DNA of 64,000 nucleotides from Denitrificimonas halotolerans (GTDB lineage: Bacteria > Pseudomonadota > Gammaproteobacteria > Pseudomonadales > Pseudomonadaceae), in the NCBI RefSeq assembly GCF_034259425.1, contig NZ_JAXIVU010000005.1, positions 88,546 to 152,545 on the forward strand, written 5' to 3'. The notes below the pieces were generated by a model, which was not told the origin of the DNA, ran no database searches, and worked only from the letters and a program-made list of their open reading frames with translations. Below, piece by piece: positions 27,035 to 36,787 of the stretch. The translations under genes were made by a program, and so were the position numbers. Each line of letters begins with the position of its first letter. Positions within the stretch are counted from its first letter, which is position 1.

Positions 27035-27880
27035 TTAGTTGGCGTTGTGCTGTTGACGCCACTCTAAAATTGTTTTGACCACCAGAGTCAGTAAAGCTAA
27101 GGCTGCTAAAAGTGTGGCGCTAGTAAATGCGCCGACTAGGTTGTAATCCTGGTACAGTAATTCAACATGCAGTGGAAGAGTATTGGTTTCACCGCGAATA
27201 TTACCCGACACTACAGATACGGCACCGAACTCTCCAACAGCGCGTGCGTTGGTGAGTACTACGCCATATAACAAGGCCCATTTAATGTTTGGTAAAGTTA
27301 CGCGGCGAAACATTTGCCAACCACTGGCACCTAAGCTCAATGCGGCCTCTTCTTCAGAGCTACCTTGTTGTTGCATTAACGGAATTAACTCGCGAGCAAC
27401 AAAGGGGCAGGTAATAAATACCGTTACCATGAGAATGCCGGGCCAAGCAAACATTAATTGTACATCGTGATTCATTAGCCAGCTGCCAATCCAACCATTA
27501 CTACCATAGAGTAATAAATACATCAGGCCAGCAACTACAGGGGATACTGCAAAAGGAATGTCAATTAAGGTCATTAAAATTCGACGACCTGGAAACTCAA
27601 AACGGGTGACTAACCAAGCTAAAAAAACCCCGAAAATTAAATTCAGAGGTACGGTTAAAGCAGCCACTAATAAAGTTAAACCAATCGCGTGTAAGCTGTA
27701 CTTATCACTGAGATTTATCCAGAAAACACTTAGGCCAGCACTGAAGGCTTGGGCAAAAATAGCCAACAATGGTACGACCAGTAAGACGCCTACCAAGAAA
27801 AAGGCTAGCCCAATAAAAAGTCGTCTGAGCCAAGGCTGGTCACCAATTCGCTGCTGGTGGCGAGAGTTTGCATGAGCCAT
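27035..27880 (-). CDS. cysW: Sulfate ABC transporter permease CysW
   Basis: 281 residues, six membrane helices and the EAA loop (EEEAALSLGASGWQMFRRVTLP). Pairs with CysT to form the sulfate channel. The motif GEFGAVSVVSGNIRGETNTLPL is typical of CysW. Two bp separate it from cysT. Confidence 0.95.
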   Translation of the reverse strand: MAHANSRHQQRIGDQPWLRRLFIGLAFFLVGVLLVVPLLAIFAQAFSAGLSVFWINLSDKYSLHAIGLTLLVAALTVPLNLIFGVFLAWLVTRFEFPGRRILMTLIDIPFAVSPVVAGLMYLLLYGSNGWIGSWLMNHDVQLMFAWPGILMVTVFITCPFVARELIPLMQQQGSSEEEAALSLGASGWQMFRRVTLPNIKWALLYGVVLTNARAVGEFGAVSVVSGNIRGETNTLPLHVELLYQDYNLVGAFTSATLLAALALLTLVVKTILEWRQQHNAN

Positions 27881-27882
27881 AA

Positions 27883-28743
27883 TCAGTTACCTTTGAGTCG
27901 TTTTAGGTAGTGGGTTTGCCAAATATTCACTGCAAATAGCATCACTAAAGAAGCCATCAAAATGACCGATGCAATGGCGCTGGCTGCAGCGTAATCATAT
28001 TCTTGCAAGCGAACGAAAATCATTAAACTGGTGACTTCACTCAAGTAAGGCATGTTGCCAGCAATAAAAATAACAGCACCAAACTCGCCTAAGCTACGGA
28101 TAAAAGATAAAGCCACACCCATCACTAGCGCTGGCCATAAGGTAGGGAAAATGACACGCCTAAACACAGTCCAATCTTTGGCGCCTAAGCTTAAAGCTGC
28201 TTCTTCATCACCGTTATTTAGGTCTTCCATAACCGGTTGAACATTACGCACCACAAAAGGGAGGCTGGTAAATAACATGGCAATCATGATGCCTAGAGGG
28301 GTGTAAGCTACTTCAATACCAATCTGAGCCAAACTTTGACCGTACCATCCGCTTTCAGAAAATAAAGTTGCCAAAGTGATACCTGCGACAGCGGTTGGCA
28401 GCGCAAAGGGTAAGTCCACTAAAGCGTCAATCAAGCGCTTACCGGGAAAGGTATAGCGTACGAGCACCCAAGCCAGTAATAAACCAATGATACCGTTTAA
28501 TAATGACGCACCTAAAGCCATCAGAAGCGTGACTTGGTAGGACGCTACAATACGCGCGTCACTGATCACAGCCCAGTATTCTACCCAACTCATACCTGCC
28601 GTTTGTACCAGCAAGCCACTGAGGGGCAGGAGCAAAACGAGGCTAATAAATAGAAGAGAGATTCCTAAGCTTAACGCGAAACCCGGCAGAACTTGTCTGC
28701 CGGTGACGCGAAAACTACTACGAATAAGACGAGTAGGTGTCAT
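27883..28743 (-). CDS. cysT: Sulfate ABC transporter permease CysT (CysU)
   Basis: 286 residues, six helices, EAA loop DEEAALSLGAKDWTVFRRVIFP and the CysT-type segment LGEFGAVIFIAGNMPY. Six bp after the sbp stop, hence co-transcribed. Confidence 0.95.
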   Translation of the reverse strand: MTPTRLIRSSFRVTGRQVLPGFALSLGISLLFISLVLLLPLSGLLVQTAGMSWVEYWAVISDARIVASYQVTLLMALGASLLNGIIGLLLAWVLVRYTFPGKRLIDALVDLPFALPTAVAGITLATLFSESGWYGQSLAQIGIEVAYTPLGIMIAMLFTSLPFVVRNVQPVMEDLNNGDEEAALSLGAKDWTVFRRVIFPTLWPALVMGVALSFIRSLGEFGAVIFIAGNMPYLSEVTSLMIFVRLQEYDYAAASAIASVILMASLVMLFAVNIWQTHYLKRLKGN

Positions 28744-28749
28744 TATTGA

Positions 28750-29772
28750 TTACCGACGTTGTAGCTGATCAAGTTTACCGCCGCTAGCAAAGTGAACTTG
28801 CATGGCATTGTCCCAGTTGCCTGCAATTTCTTCGATGGTTAACAGTTGTAAATCAGGAAATTGAGCGGCTGTCTCTTCTTTGACTACAGGGTTGTGTACA
28901 CGATAGTTAAAGCTCGCTAACAGACGTTGACTGTCTTCTGCATACAAATGCTCAAGGTAAGCATTAGCAAGTTCTAAGTTGCCATTACGTTTGGCTGGCT
29001 TTTCCACTACGGCAACAGGGAACTCGGCTAGGAAGCTACTTGAAGGTACAACAATTTGAAACTCTTGCTCAGGGAAGGCTTTGATGATGCCTTGAATTTC
29101 TGATTCAAAAGTAAGTAATGCATCACCGATACCGCGCTCAACAAAGGTGTTGGTTGCGCCGCGCCCGCCTGTGTCGAATACAGCAACTTGACCCAAAAAC
29201 TCGCGTAAAAATGCATCCACTTTCGCTTCATCGTGGTCAAATTTTTGCTGCGCGTAGCCTAAGGCTGCAAGGTAGCTGTAACGGCCGTTGCCTGATGTTT
29301 TTGGATTAGGTAGAACAAGACCGACATCAGAGCGAGTGAGATCGTCCCAGTCTTTAATGTTTTTTGGGTTATCTTTGCGCACCAAAAAGGCCATGGTGGA
29401 ATAATAAGGTGAGCTAGCATTAGGAAATTTATCGCGCCAATCTTTTGGTAGTAGCTTACCTTTCTCGTACAGGATATCCACATCTGTTACTTGGTTATAG
29501 GTAACTACATCAGCGCGTAAACCTTGAATAATGGCTTGTGCTTGACGTGATGAGCCAGCATGCGATTGTTTGATTTCAACACTTTCTCCAGTTTTCTCCT
29601 TCCAATAGGTGTTGAAATGCTCGTTATAGCTTGCGAAGAGTTCGCGTGCGATATCGTAAGATGAATTCAGTAGGGTTGGTTTTTCATTAGCAGAAGCTAG
29701 TGGGCTAGATAAGACTAAGGCAAGGCCTGAGGCCAGTAATGTCTTACCGAAGCGTTTAAGTTTTGTAGCCAT
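28750..29772 (-). CDS. sbp: Periplasmic sulfate-binding protein
   Basis: 340 residues with a Sec signal peptide (MATKLKRFGKTLLASGLALVLSSPLASA) and the sulfate/molybdate-binding fold: LLNSSYDIARELF at the mature N-terminus, HAGSSRQAQAI and RGIGDALLTFESEI. Captures sulfate for CysTWA. The ATG at 29772 has AAGGAAC upstream; an in-frame ATG 33 bp earlier precedes the signal peptide and is not used. Confidence 0.95.
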   Translation of the reverse strand: MATKLKRFGKTLLASGLALVLSSPLASANEKPTLLNSSYDIARELFASYNEHFNTYWKEKTGESVEIKQSHAGSSRQAQAIIQGLRADVVTYNQVTDVDILYEKGKLLPKDWRDKFPNASSPYYSTMAFLVRKDNPKNIKDWDDLTRSDVGLVLPNPKTSGNGRYSYLAALGYAQQKFDHDEAKVDAFLREFLGQVAVFDTGGRGATNTFVERGIGDALLTFESEIQGIIKAFPEQEFQIVVPSSSFLAEFPVAVVEKPAKRNGNLELANAYLEHLYAEDSQRLLASFNYRVHNPVVKEETAAQFPDLQLLTIEEIAGNWDNAMQVHFASGGKLDQLQRR

Positions 29773-30232
29773 GATGTGTTCCTTTTGCAGTGGGGGCTTT
29801 AGCATGGCAGTTAGACTAATACTGGATGGCTGTTATAACAAGACGTCAATCTATAACGTTTTTGCATATATAAAGAACAGTGACCATGCGAGGTCTGTTA
29901 GCTGATGTCGATCGAAAGCTTTGATTGTGAGGGTAGATGGCTCAGATGTCCTTTCGCTAGAAAGTTCTTTTCCCATCATAAAAGAACGAAGGCGTAGGTT
30001 GAGTGTGAAGTTAACTGCGAGCACGATATAAATTAGATCATTCTTGTTCTGTTCGTGTATGACCACCTAGCTGCAGAAAACACTCCATTTTAGCTCGTGG
30101 CGCGTCAACACTTAGGCAGGGAACAGTCGCATGGGCTAGATAATTTAGGTATTGATTAGCGTTTCATTCAGCAGCTGTCAATGATAGTTTGTGTTTGTTC
30201 GTGCTGGAACAGTATTGTGCTAAGGGGGAAGG
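29773..30232. promoter_or_regulatory. Intergenic region between divergent sbp and chrA
   Basis: 460 bp with no convincing gene. Near the sbp side it has a GTTATAAC palindrome (29832-29839) and AT-rich -10-like stretches (TATAAC, TATATAAA) suited to promoters of the sulfate operon. A CysB site would be expected here but I cannot identify one. A 71-codon minus-strand frame at 29851-30066 has no family features. Confidence 0.4.
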
Positions 30233-31429
30233 ATGCACGCTAAGAATTACAAGGTGGTTTTTGAGGTTTTTTTGACTTTTCTTAAACTTGGGCTTACGTC
30301 ATTTGGTGGCCCTACGGCGCATATAGGTTATTTTCGTCAAGAGTTTATTGTGCGTCGCAACTGGTTGAGTGAAAGTCAGTTTGCTCAGTTGTTGGCGTTG
30401 TGTCAGTTTTTGCCTGGACCAGCAAGTAGCCAGTTAGGTTTGGGGTTGGGGTTGCTCAGATCTGGTTGGGCTGGAGCGCTGGCTGCTTTTATTGGTTTTA
30501 CTTTGCCGTCAGCTGCATTACTTTTTGTTTTTTCAACCCTTTTGCCCTTGCTTTCTAGTGGTGTAGGTGAAGCTGCACTGCAAGGTTTGAAATTGGTGGC
30601 GCTTCCCGTTGTTCTGCAAGGTGTATTGGGGATGCATCGGCAGTTATGCCCAGATATGCCGCGCTTTATTATTGCGGTATTGGTGATGGTGCTGTTGCTG
30701 CTTACCGAGCAGTTCTGGCTACAGCCACTAGCGATCGTTTTAGGAGGCGTTGCTGGTTTAATACTGTGTCGAAATATACAGCCTCTACATGATGCTGATT
30801 TGGTTGTGTCATACGGACCTAAATTAGGTTGGGGGCTTCTCATTGGCTTTGCTGTTTTGTTATTGGGCCTGCCCGTGTTGTCTTATGGCAATGAAGGACT
30901 GTTGGCAGTGATGGAAACTTTTTACCGTGTGGGTGCTTTAGTATTTGGTGGAGGACATGTTGTTTTGCCGCTGCTACAAGATGCAGTGGTCGCGCCAGGA
31001 TGGGTTTTAGCCGAGGATTTTTTAGCGGGTTATGGTGCTGCGCAAGCGGTGCCGGGTCCGATGTTTACTTTGGCCGCTTTTTTAGGAGAGCGGTTACCCG
31101 CAGGGCAAGGTGGATTGCTTGGTGCAGGTGTTGCTTTAGGTGCGATTTTTCTACCGGGTTTCTTGTTGCTTGTTGGGGTGCTGCCGCTATGGCAGGTCAT
31201 TGCTCGGCATAAGAATATTGTGCAAGTGATTGCTGGGGTGAATGCGGCGGTTGTCGGGTTGTTGGCGGCGGCACTGTATGATCCTATTTGGATCAGTACA
31301 GTGCATCACTGGACTGATTTGATTATCGCAGGGGTTGGTTTAGCGATGCTGCGGTATTGGCATGTATCGGTGTTGCTCGTCGTGCTGTGGTGTGTGTTGG
31401 GCAATATTGCTGTCTTTGTATTGCTTTAA
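30233..31429 (+). CDS. chrA: Chromate transporter ChrA
   Basis: 398-residue CHR-family inner-membrane protein with two homologous halves: KLGLTSFGGPTAHIGYFR...CQFLPGPASSQ in the first, RVGALVFGGGHVVLPLLQ...AQAVPGPMFTLAAFLG in the second. Expected to export chromate (CrO4 2-). A strong Shine-Dalgarno AAGGGGGAAGG abuts the ATG. It is divergent from the sulfate importer; chromate enters cells through sulfate transporters, so the neighbourhood is suggestive. Confidence 0.93.
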   Translation: MHAKNYKVVFEVFLTFLKLGLTSFGGPTAHIGYFRQEFIVRRNWLSESQFAQLLALCQFLPGPASSQLGLGLGLLRSGWAGALAAFIGFTLPSAALLFVFSTLLPLLSSGVGEAALQGLKLVALPVVLQGVLGMHRQLCPDMPRFIIAVLVMVLLLLTEQFWLQPLAIVLGGVAGLILCRNIQPLHDADLVVSYGPKLGWGLLIGFAVLLLGLPVLSYGNEGLLAVMETFYRVGALVFGGGHVVLPLLQDAVVAPGWVLAEDFLAGYGAAQAVPGPMFTLAAFLGERLPAGQGGLLGAGVALGAIFLPGFLLLVGVLPLWQVIARHKNIVQVIAGVNAAVVGLLAAALYDPIWISTVHHWTDLIIAGVGLAMLRYWHVSVLLVVLWCVLGNIAVFVLL

Positions 31430-31463
31430 GTGCTTGCCAGACAATGGGATAGGAAGATTAACC

Positions 31464-32816
31464 ATGAATAAACTAATAAAGCTATGGGGCGATCTGCGTT
31501 CAAGTTTCTGGTTCGTCCCCACCTTGATGGTGGCCTTGAGTGTGCTTTTGGCAAGTGTGTTGGTTGAAATAGATACACGTATCAGCAAAGACTGGTTAAA
31601 CCAGTGGCCACGCTTATTTGGGGTGGGGTCTGATGGTGCTCGTGACATGCTTTCCACATTAGCGGGCTCCATGATGACGGTGCTCAGCATTACCTTTTCT
31701 ATGACTTTATTAGCACTGTCTTTGGCGTCAGGGCAGTACTCGTCAAGGGTGTTACGTAATTTTATGCGTAATAATACCACCCAGTTGACCTTAGGTATTT
31801 TTGCTGGAATCTTTACTTATTGCTTGATTGTGCTGCGCACAGTGCGTGGTGGTGAAGGTATTGAAGAGTTTGTTCCTAGTGTTGCTGTCTTTACAGCTTT
31901 TGTAATGTCTTTAGGTGGCATAGGGATTCTTATTTACTTTATTCACCATATAGCTTCTTCGATTCAAGCCTCCAATATCATTGCAACAGTAGCAGAGGAA
32001 ACCAACGCCTCGATTGATCGCGTATTACCTCGGCAAACGGATGAAGTGCCAGAGCACAATACGGTTGCTAATGACCAGTTGGCCCCATTGGATGAGCGAG
32101 AATGGTATGAAGTTGTTGCCAGTAAAAGTGGTTATATACAAAGTGTTGATATTGGTACCTTATTAAGGTTGGCGCAAGACTATAAAGCGCTTGTGCGTAT
32201 GGAGCATGGTGTTGGCTCTTTTGTGGTGAAAGGCGCTCCTTTAGTTTCTTTGGCTTTGACTGATGGGCCACCAAAGGATGCAGAGCGGTCGCTGAATGCA
32301 GCTTTTAGTGTAGGGCGTTATCGTGTACTAGAGTTGGACCCAGCCTTTGGTATACGGCAAATTGTTGATATTGCGCTCAAAGCCTTATCGCCAGGTATTA
32401 ACGATACTTCTACAGGGATTATTTGTGTGGATTACTTGAGCGCTATTATGGCTCGCTTAGCCGGCCGCCAATTTCCACCTGTACATCATTACCAAGATGA
32501 CACATTGAGAGTCATTGCCATTGCACCAAGTTTTGAGAGTCTCTTGCTCGAAGCCTTTGAGCAGATTCGTGGTAGTGCTGAAGATAATATTGCTATTCTT
32601 TTGCGTATGCTTAACGCGATTGCTGCTATTGCCAGCATCACTAAAAAGAACAGTCACATCAGTGCTTTGGATGATCAGCAGCGTAGGATTGCTGAGCTTG
32701 TGGAGCGCTGTTTTGAGTCGAGTTATGATCGTGCCTTACTCAAACAGCGCTTAGAAAAAGTACGGGAAGTATTAAAGAGTCAAGGTGTTGAATGTGACTA
32801 TGGATTGAATGTATAG
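31464..32816 (+). CDS. DUF2254 family membrane protein
   Basis: 450 residues: four N-terminal membrane helices (LMVALSVLLASVLVEI; MMTVLSITFSMTLLALSLA; LGIFAGIFTYCLIVL; VFTAFVMSLGGIGILIYFI) and a large soluble C-terminal domain with the family motif DIALKALSPGINDTSTG. Function unknown. The ATG at 31464 is preceded by AGGAAG. It follows chrA by 34 bp and could be co-transcribed with it. Confidence 0.87.
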   Translation: MNKLIKLWGDLRSSFWFVPTLMVALSVLLASVLVEIDTRISKDWLNQWPRLFGVGSDGARDMLSTLAGSMMTVLSITFSMTLLALSLASGQYSSRVLRNFMRNNTTQLTLGIFAGIFTYCLIVLRTVRGGEGIEEFVPSVAVFTAFVMSLGGIGILIYFIHHIASSIQASNIIATVAEETNASIDRVLPRQTDEVPEHNTVANDQLAPLDEREWYEVVASKSGYIQSVDIGTLLRLAQDYKALVRMEHGVGSFVVKGAPLVSLALTDGPPKDAERSLNAAFSVGRYRVLELDPAFGIRQIVDIALKALSPGINDTSTGIICVDYLSAIMARLAGRQFPPVHHYQDDTLRVIAIAPSFESLLLEAFEQIRGSAEDNIAILLRMLNAIAAIASITKKNSHISALDDQQRRIAELVERCFESSYDRALLKQRLEKVREVLKSQGVECDYGLNV

Positions 32817-32850
32817 GTAAGTGTTGCTATACCCGTTAGGAGTGCTACGG

Positions 32851-32897
32851 TTATCAAAATCGCGTAAGACCCCGTACTAAAAGTACGAAGCTTTGCG
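32851..32897 (+). repeat. Solo left end of the tnpB element family
   Basis: TTAT at 32851-32854 followed by CAAAATCGCGTAAGACCCCG and a CGTACT/AGTACG hairpin matches the left ends at 50229 and 63737 for about 25 bp, then diverges. No tnpB remains. It lies between the convergent DUF2254 and ybbP genes. Confidence 0.7.
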
Positions 32898-35393
32898 CTA
32901 TCTTGGTAAAACCTGTAATGGACTGCTGTTTAAAACCTTGCGTGTACCGAGCATGCCAACACTGGTAATCAGTAGGGCGCCAATGAGCGGTAGAGCTGCT
33001 AGCCATATGTGGGGTTGCCAAACTAAATTGAATGTAAAGTGGTAAAGGATGTAGCTACTGATTTCACAGCCGAGCCACGCCAGTAAGCCACTTAAAGCAC
33101 CGATCAGCGCAAACTCATTGCGTTGGGTGTGTGCCAGTAATTGACGTGAAGCGCCCAATGCACGAATCAATGCGCCTTGTTGTACGCGCTCCGTCAATGT
33201 GCTTTGTAAAGCAGCAATGAGTACAGTTATGCCAGCAGCCAAGACAAACAATAGAATTAATTCAATAGCTAAAGTCACTTGTGCCAAGATATCTCGTAGC
33301 TGACGCAGTACTGCATCTACTTGTAAGATACTGATACTCGGAAAGTGTTTAGCAAGGTCTATTCGTTGTTGTTCGGAATGTTCCGGTAGGTAAAAACTGG
33401 TCATTAGAGTGTGTGTGGTTGTTTTCATATCCTTAGGATTAAAAATCACAAAAAAATTCGGTTGCATGCTGTTCCAGTCTACTGTGCGTAAACTGGTTAT
33501 TTGTGCAAGATAATCTAGGCCTGCTATATGAAAGGTTAATTGATCACCAACAGCCACCCCTAGCTCTTTGGCAAGTTCTTGTTCCAGTGAAACTTGCATA
33601 TGTTTTGAGTCATTTGTCTGCCACCAAGTACCTTGTACTATCGTATTGTTGTTGGGTAATTGATGTGTCCAGGTTAAATTTAAGTCGCGTTGCAGGGTGC
33701 GCATTACTCGCGCATTGGCATCAAATAAATCTGAGGCTTGCTGTCCATTAATTTGGGTAAGGCGGCCTAAAGTGACTGGGTAAAGTGGTGCCACATTGCT
33801 ACTGATGCTTTTAATTTCAGCACTAAAATCAGGTTGTTGAGAGGGTAGAATATTAATTGCAAAATGGTTAGGTGCCTGTTGCGGCAATTGCGCCTGCCAG
33901 TTATCTAAGAGCTCACTGCGCAATAATATAATCAGTGCCATGGACAGCAAAATTAAAGCAAAAGCCAATACTTGGCCAACGCTATTGAGAGGATAGCGTA
34001 ATAAATGCCCTAAACTTAAGCGCCAAGCTAGATTGCGTTTTGCTAGCCAAAAATTCAGGCTTTTTAAACTAAAAAACAGCACAATGCCTAGGGCGAGAGC
34101 TGCGCAGCCACCGCCAATTAGTAAAGCAGTGGTGAGGCGCATATCGAGATTGAGTTGCCACATTAAGGCCGTTAAAGTGACTAAAACACTACCGTATAGA
34201 ACCCATGTGGCCGGTGCGACAGGAATGAGATCACGACGTAACACTCGTAAAGGGGGAATGCGTCCAAGTGCGATCAGGGGAGGTAAGGCAAAGCCTGCAA
34301 GCATCACAACGCTAGTGATAATGCCTGCCATAAAGGGCTGTAAACTGCCAGCAGGAATTTCGTCTGGCAGAAGGCCTGAGAGTAACTCAAATAAGGCAAG
34401 TTGAGTTAACCAGCCAATTAGGGTGCCAATCAAGCTTGCTAAGCAAGCGAGAGTTAAGAGTTGTGTGAAAAACAGCCATAAAGTTTGTCTGCGTGACAAG
34501 CCAAAACAGCGCAATAAAGCGGCTTGATCAAAACGCTGGCGAGCATATCGGTTGGCGGATAAGGCTACAGCCACGCCTGCTAATAAGATTGCCGTTAGGC
34601 TAGCAAGATTTAAATAGCTGGCTGCACGCGCTAAAGCGTTACTGACTTGCTGGTTACCGTCTTCTAAGTCTTCTAAACGCTGATGAGGGAGCAATTGATC
34701 TTGTAAGGCTTGGCGTTGCTGACGAATGGTTTGTGCGTCTCCACTCCAGAGTTGTCGGTAGCGTACGCGACTGCCAGGTTGTAACACATCTGCAGCAGTT
34801 AAGTCTGAGTGATGAATCATAGCGCGCGGGGTAAAACTCAATAAGTTACCGGCACGGTCTGGCTCATATGTCAGGATGCGGGTCAGGGTAAGCTCAGTCG
34901 CACCAATTTCCACCGAGTCACCTATGGTGAGGTTTAAACTGTTGAGTAGCTCAGCATCAACCCAAACCTCGCCAGGTTGTGGGCGGCCGCCACTGATTTC
35001 TTCACCGCCCAAGCGCCGAAGACTGCGTAGGTGTCCGCGTAACGGATAGTTATCATCCACGGCTTTAACACTGGCGAGTTGTAAGCTGTTTTCGGTGGCT
35101 AACATGCTAGCAAATTGAAGAGTATGTGCAGTTTTGAGCATGTCACTATATTGGGTGTTGATCTGCGTTGGTTGCAGTGCTTCACTGCTGGAGAGCACGA
35201 GGTCCGCAGCTAGAAACTCACCGGCACTGAGTTGCATTGCGCCTTGTAAGCGTTCAGAGAAATGGCCAATGCTGCTGCTACTGGCTACGGCAATGACGAG
35301 TGCAAAAAATAAAATGCGCAGTTCAGCTGTGCGACGTTCACGCAGCAGTTGTTTAATCGCCAATTTGAGTAGACTTGTTAACTTCAGTTGCAT
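32898..35393 (-). CDS. ybbP: FtsX-like ABC transporter permease (YbbP type)
   Basis: 831-residue permease with the MacB/FtsX architecture in two repeats: one N-terminal helix (FFALVIAVASSSSIGH), a periplasmic domain, then helix clusters around 270-520 and 715-825. Partner of the ATPase encoded just upstream; such systems beside tesA are thought to act on envelope lipids or lipoproteins, but the substrate is unproven. The start at MQLKLTSLLKLA follows GGAG and overlaps the ATPase gene by 10 bp. Confidence 0.9.
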   Translation of the reverse strand: MQLKLTSLLKLAIKQLLRERRTAELRILFFALVIAVASSSSIGHFSERLQGAMQLSAGEFLAADLVLSSSEALQPTQINTQYSDMLKTAHTLQFASMLATENSLQLASVKAVDDNYPLRGHLRSLRRLGGEEISGGRPQPGEVWVDAELLNSLNLTIGDSVEIGATELTLTRILTYEPDRAGNLLSFTPRAMIHHSDLTAADVLQPGSRVRYRQLWSGDAQTIRQQRQALQDQLLPHQRLEDLEDGNQQVSNALARAASYLNLASLTAILLAGVAVALSANRYARQRFDQAALLRCFGLSRRQTLWLFFTQLLTLACLASLIGTLIGWLTQLALFELLSGLLPDEIPAGSLQPFMAGIITSVVMLAGFALPPLIALGRIPPLRVLRRDLIPVAPATWVLYGSVLVTLTALMWQLNLDMRLTTALLIGGGCAALALGIVLFFSLKSLNFWLAKRNLAWRLSLGHLLRYPLNSVGQVLAFALILLSMALIILLRSELLDNWQAQLPQQAPNHFAINILPSQQPDFSAEIKSISSNVAPLYPVTLGRLTQINGQQASDLFDANARVMRTLQRDLNLTWTHQLPNNNTIVQGTWWQTNDSKHMQVSLEQELAKELGVAVGDQLTFHIAGLDYLAQITSLRTVDWNSMQPNFFVIFNPKDMKTTTHTLMTSFYLPEHSEQQRIDLAKHFPSISILQVDAVLRQLRDILAQVTLAIELILLFVLAAGITVLIAALQSTLTERVQQGALIRALGASRQLLAHTQRNEFALIGALSGLLAWLGCEISSYILYHFTFNLVWQPHIWLAALPLIGALLITSVGMLGTRKVLNSSPLQVLPR

Positions 35394-36067
35394 GTGAACT
35401 CCATCTGGCAACCGGCGTCTAGACGTATTGAGTGTTGGCAGCGGGCTGCTAATTGATCATCATGGGTTACCAATACCAGTGTAGTGCCAAGTTCTTGATT
35501 CATTGCAAATAAGAGATCCGTGATGGTCTCACCTGTTTGGCTGTCAAGATTGCCGGTCGGTTCGTCAGCAAATAACACATCAGGTTCAGTGGCAAAGGCG
35601 CGGGCCAGTGCGACACGCTGTTGCTCACCGCCAGAGAGTAAGTTCACAGGATGCTTTAAACGTTTTTCGAGGCCAACGCGGATCAATAGTTCACGGGCAC
35701 GCTGTTGTGGGTTCGGGTGGTCTGCCAACTCTAAAGGCAGCATTACATTTTCTAAGGCATTTAAACTGTCCAGTAATAAGAATGCTTGGAAGACAAAACC
35801 TACATGAGCTGCGCGTACAGCTGCGCGCTGGTCTTCATCCAGTGTGTTTAACTGATGACCAGCCAAAGTTACTGAGCCGCTGCTGGGCAGGTCAAGTCCC
35901 GCTAGTAAGCCCAATAGAGTGGATTTTCCAGAGCCGGAGCGGCCTATAATGGCTAGCGACTCACCGGCTTTAAGTTGGAAAGAAACGTTGCTGAGAATGC
36001 TCAGTTCGCCTTCTGTTGAAGGCACTGTTTTGCTAAGGTGCTGAACATTAAGAATAGTATGAGTCAT
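35384..36067 (-). CDS. ybbA: ABC transporter ATP-binding protein (YbbA type)
   Basis: 227 residues of the LolD/MacB ATPase group: Walker A GRSGSGKSTLLG, signature LSGGEQQRVALARA, Walker B VLFADEPTGNLD. Partner of YbbP. Its start codon overlaps an ATG on the opposite strand at the 5' end of tesA, so the two divergent genes have practically no intergenic space. Confidence 0.93.
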   Translation of the reverse strand: MTHTILNVQHLSKTVPSTEGELSILSNVSFQLKAGESLAIIGRSGSGKSTLLGLLAGLDLPSSGSVTLAGHQLNTLDEDQRAAVRAAHVGFVFQAFLLLDSLNALENVMLPLELADHPNPQQRARELLIRVGLEKRLKHPVNLLSGGEQQRVALARAFATEPDVLFADEPTGNLDSQTGETITDLLFAMNQELGTTLVLVTHDDQLAARCQHSIRLDAGCQMEFTCN

Positions 36068-36077
36068 GAGGGTTCCA

Positions 36078-36707
36078 ATGCGTCAATGTATAGCAACAAT
36101 ATGCTTATTTGTGCTGAGCTCAATGGTCAGTGTGCAAGCTGCAACAGTTTTGATTATGGGTGATAGTATCAGTGCAGCTTACGGACTGGAAACTCAGCGA
36201 GGCTGGGTTGCGCTATTGCAGGAACGCTTAACTCAAATTGATGCTGATATAAAGGTTGTTAATGGTTCTGTAAGCGGGGAAACCACGGCGGGGGGAGTGG
36301 CTCGTTTGCCGAGCCTGCTTACTGAGCATCGGCCGCAATATGTCGTAATTGAGCTGGGTGGTAACGATGGTTTGCGTGGCTTGTCGTTGACACATATGGC
36401 CGCTAATCTTAGCCAAATGATACAGCAAGCTAAGCAGTATAATGCTGCAGTATTACTGTTGGGTATGCGCTTGCCCAGTAATTATGGTAAGCGTTATACC
36501 GAAGCTTTTTATAATGTGTATCAACAGGTTGCTGAACAAGAGCAAGTGTCATTAGTTGACTTCTTTTTAGAGGGAGTTGGTGCTGTGGCAGGTATGATGC
36601 AGGACGATGGTGTGCATCCCACTCAAGCGGCGCAGCCGATACTATTGGAAAATGCTTGGCAAAGGCTGGCGCCTCTCATGTCGATCGATGCGATGGGTGA
36701 TAACTAG
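36078..36707 (+). CDS. tesA: Periplasmic arylesterase / acyl-CoA thioesterase I
   Basis: SGNH hydrolase of 209 residues with a signal peptide (cleavage near VQAATV), the catalytic Ser in MGDSISAAYG, GGNDGLRG and the Asp-His pair in DDGVHPTQ. Also known as lysophospholipase L1/protease I. The ATG at 36078 with GAGGG upstream is preferred over ATG 36066, which overlaps the ybbA start. Confidence 0.93.
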   Translation: MRQCIATICLFVLSSMVSVQAATVLIMGDSISAAYGLETQRGWVALLQERLTQIDADIKVVNGSVSGETTAGGVARLPSLLTEHRPQYVVIELGGNDGLRGLSLTHMAANLSQMIQQAKQYNAAVLLLGMRLPSNYGKRYTEAFYNVYQQVAEQEQVSLVDFFLEGVGAVAGMMQDDGVHPTQAAQPILLENAWQRLAPLMSIDAMGDN

Positions 36708-36787
36708 CAGTAAGAACAATTTTCGTTAGGTACTGTTACCAATAGCGATTTTAAGCTAATGTAGCGGCCGGTTTTTGGGGGCTCTAC

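Noticed and set aside
29851..30066. 71-codon minus-strand frame between sbp and chrA
   Set aside because: No ribosome-binding site or family features; lies in the expected promoter region.
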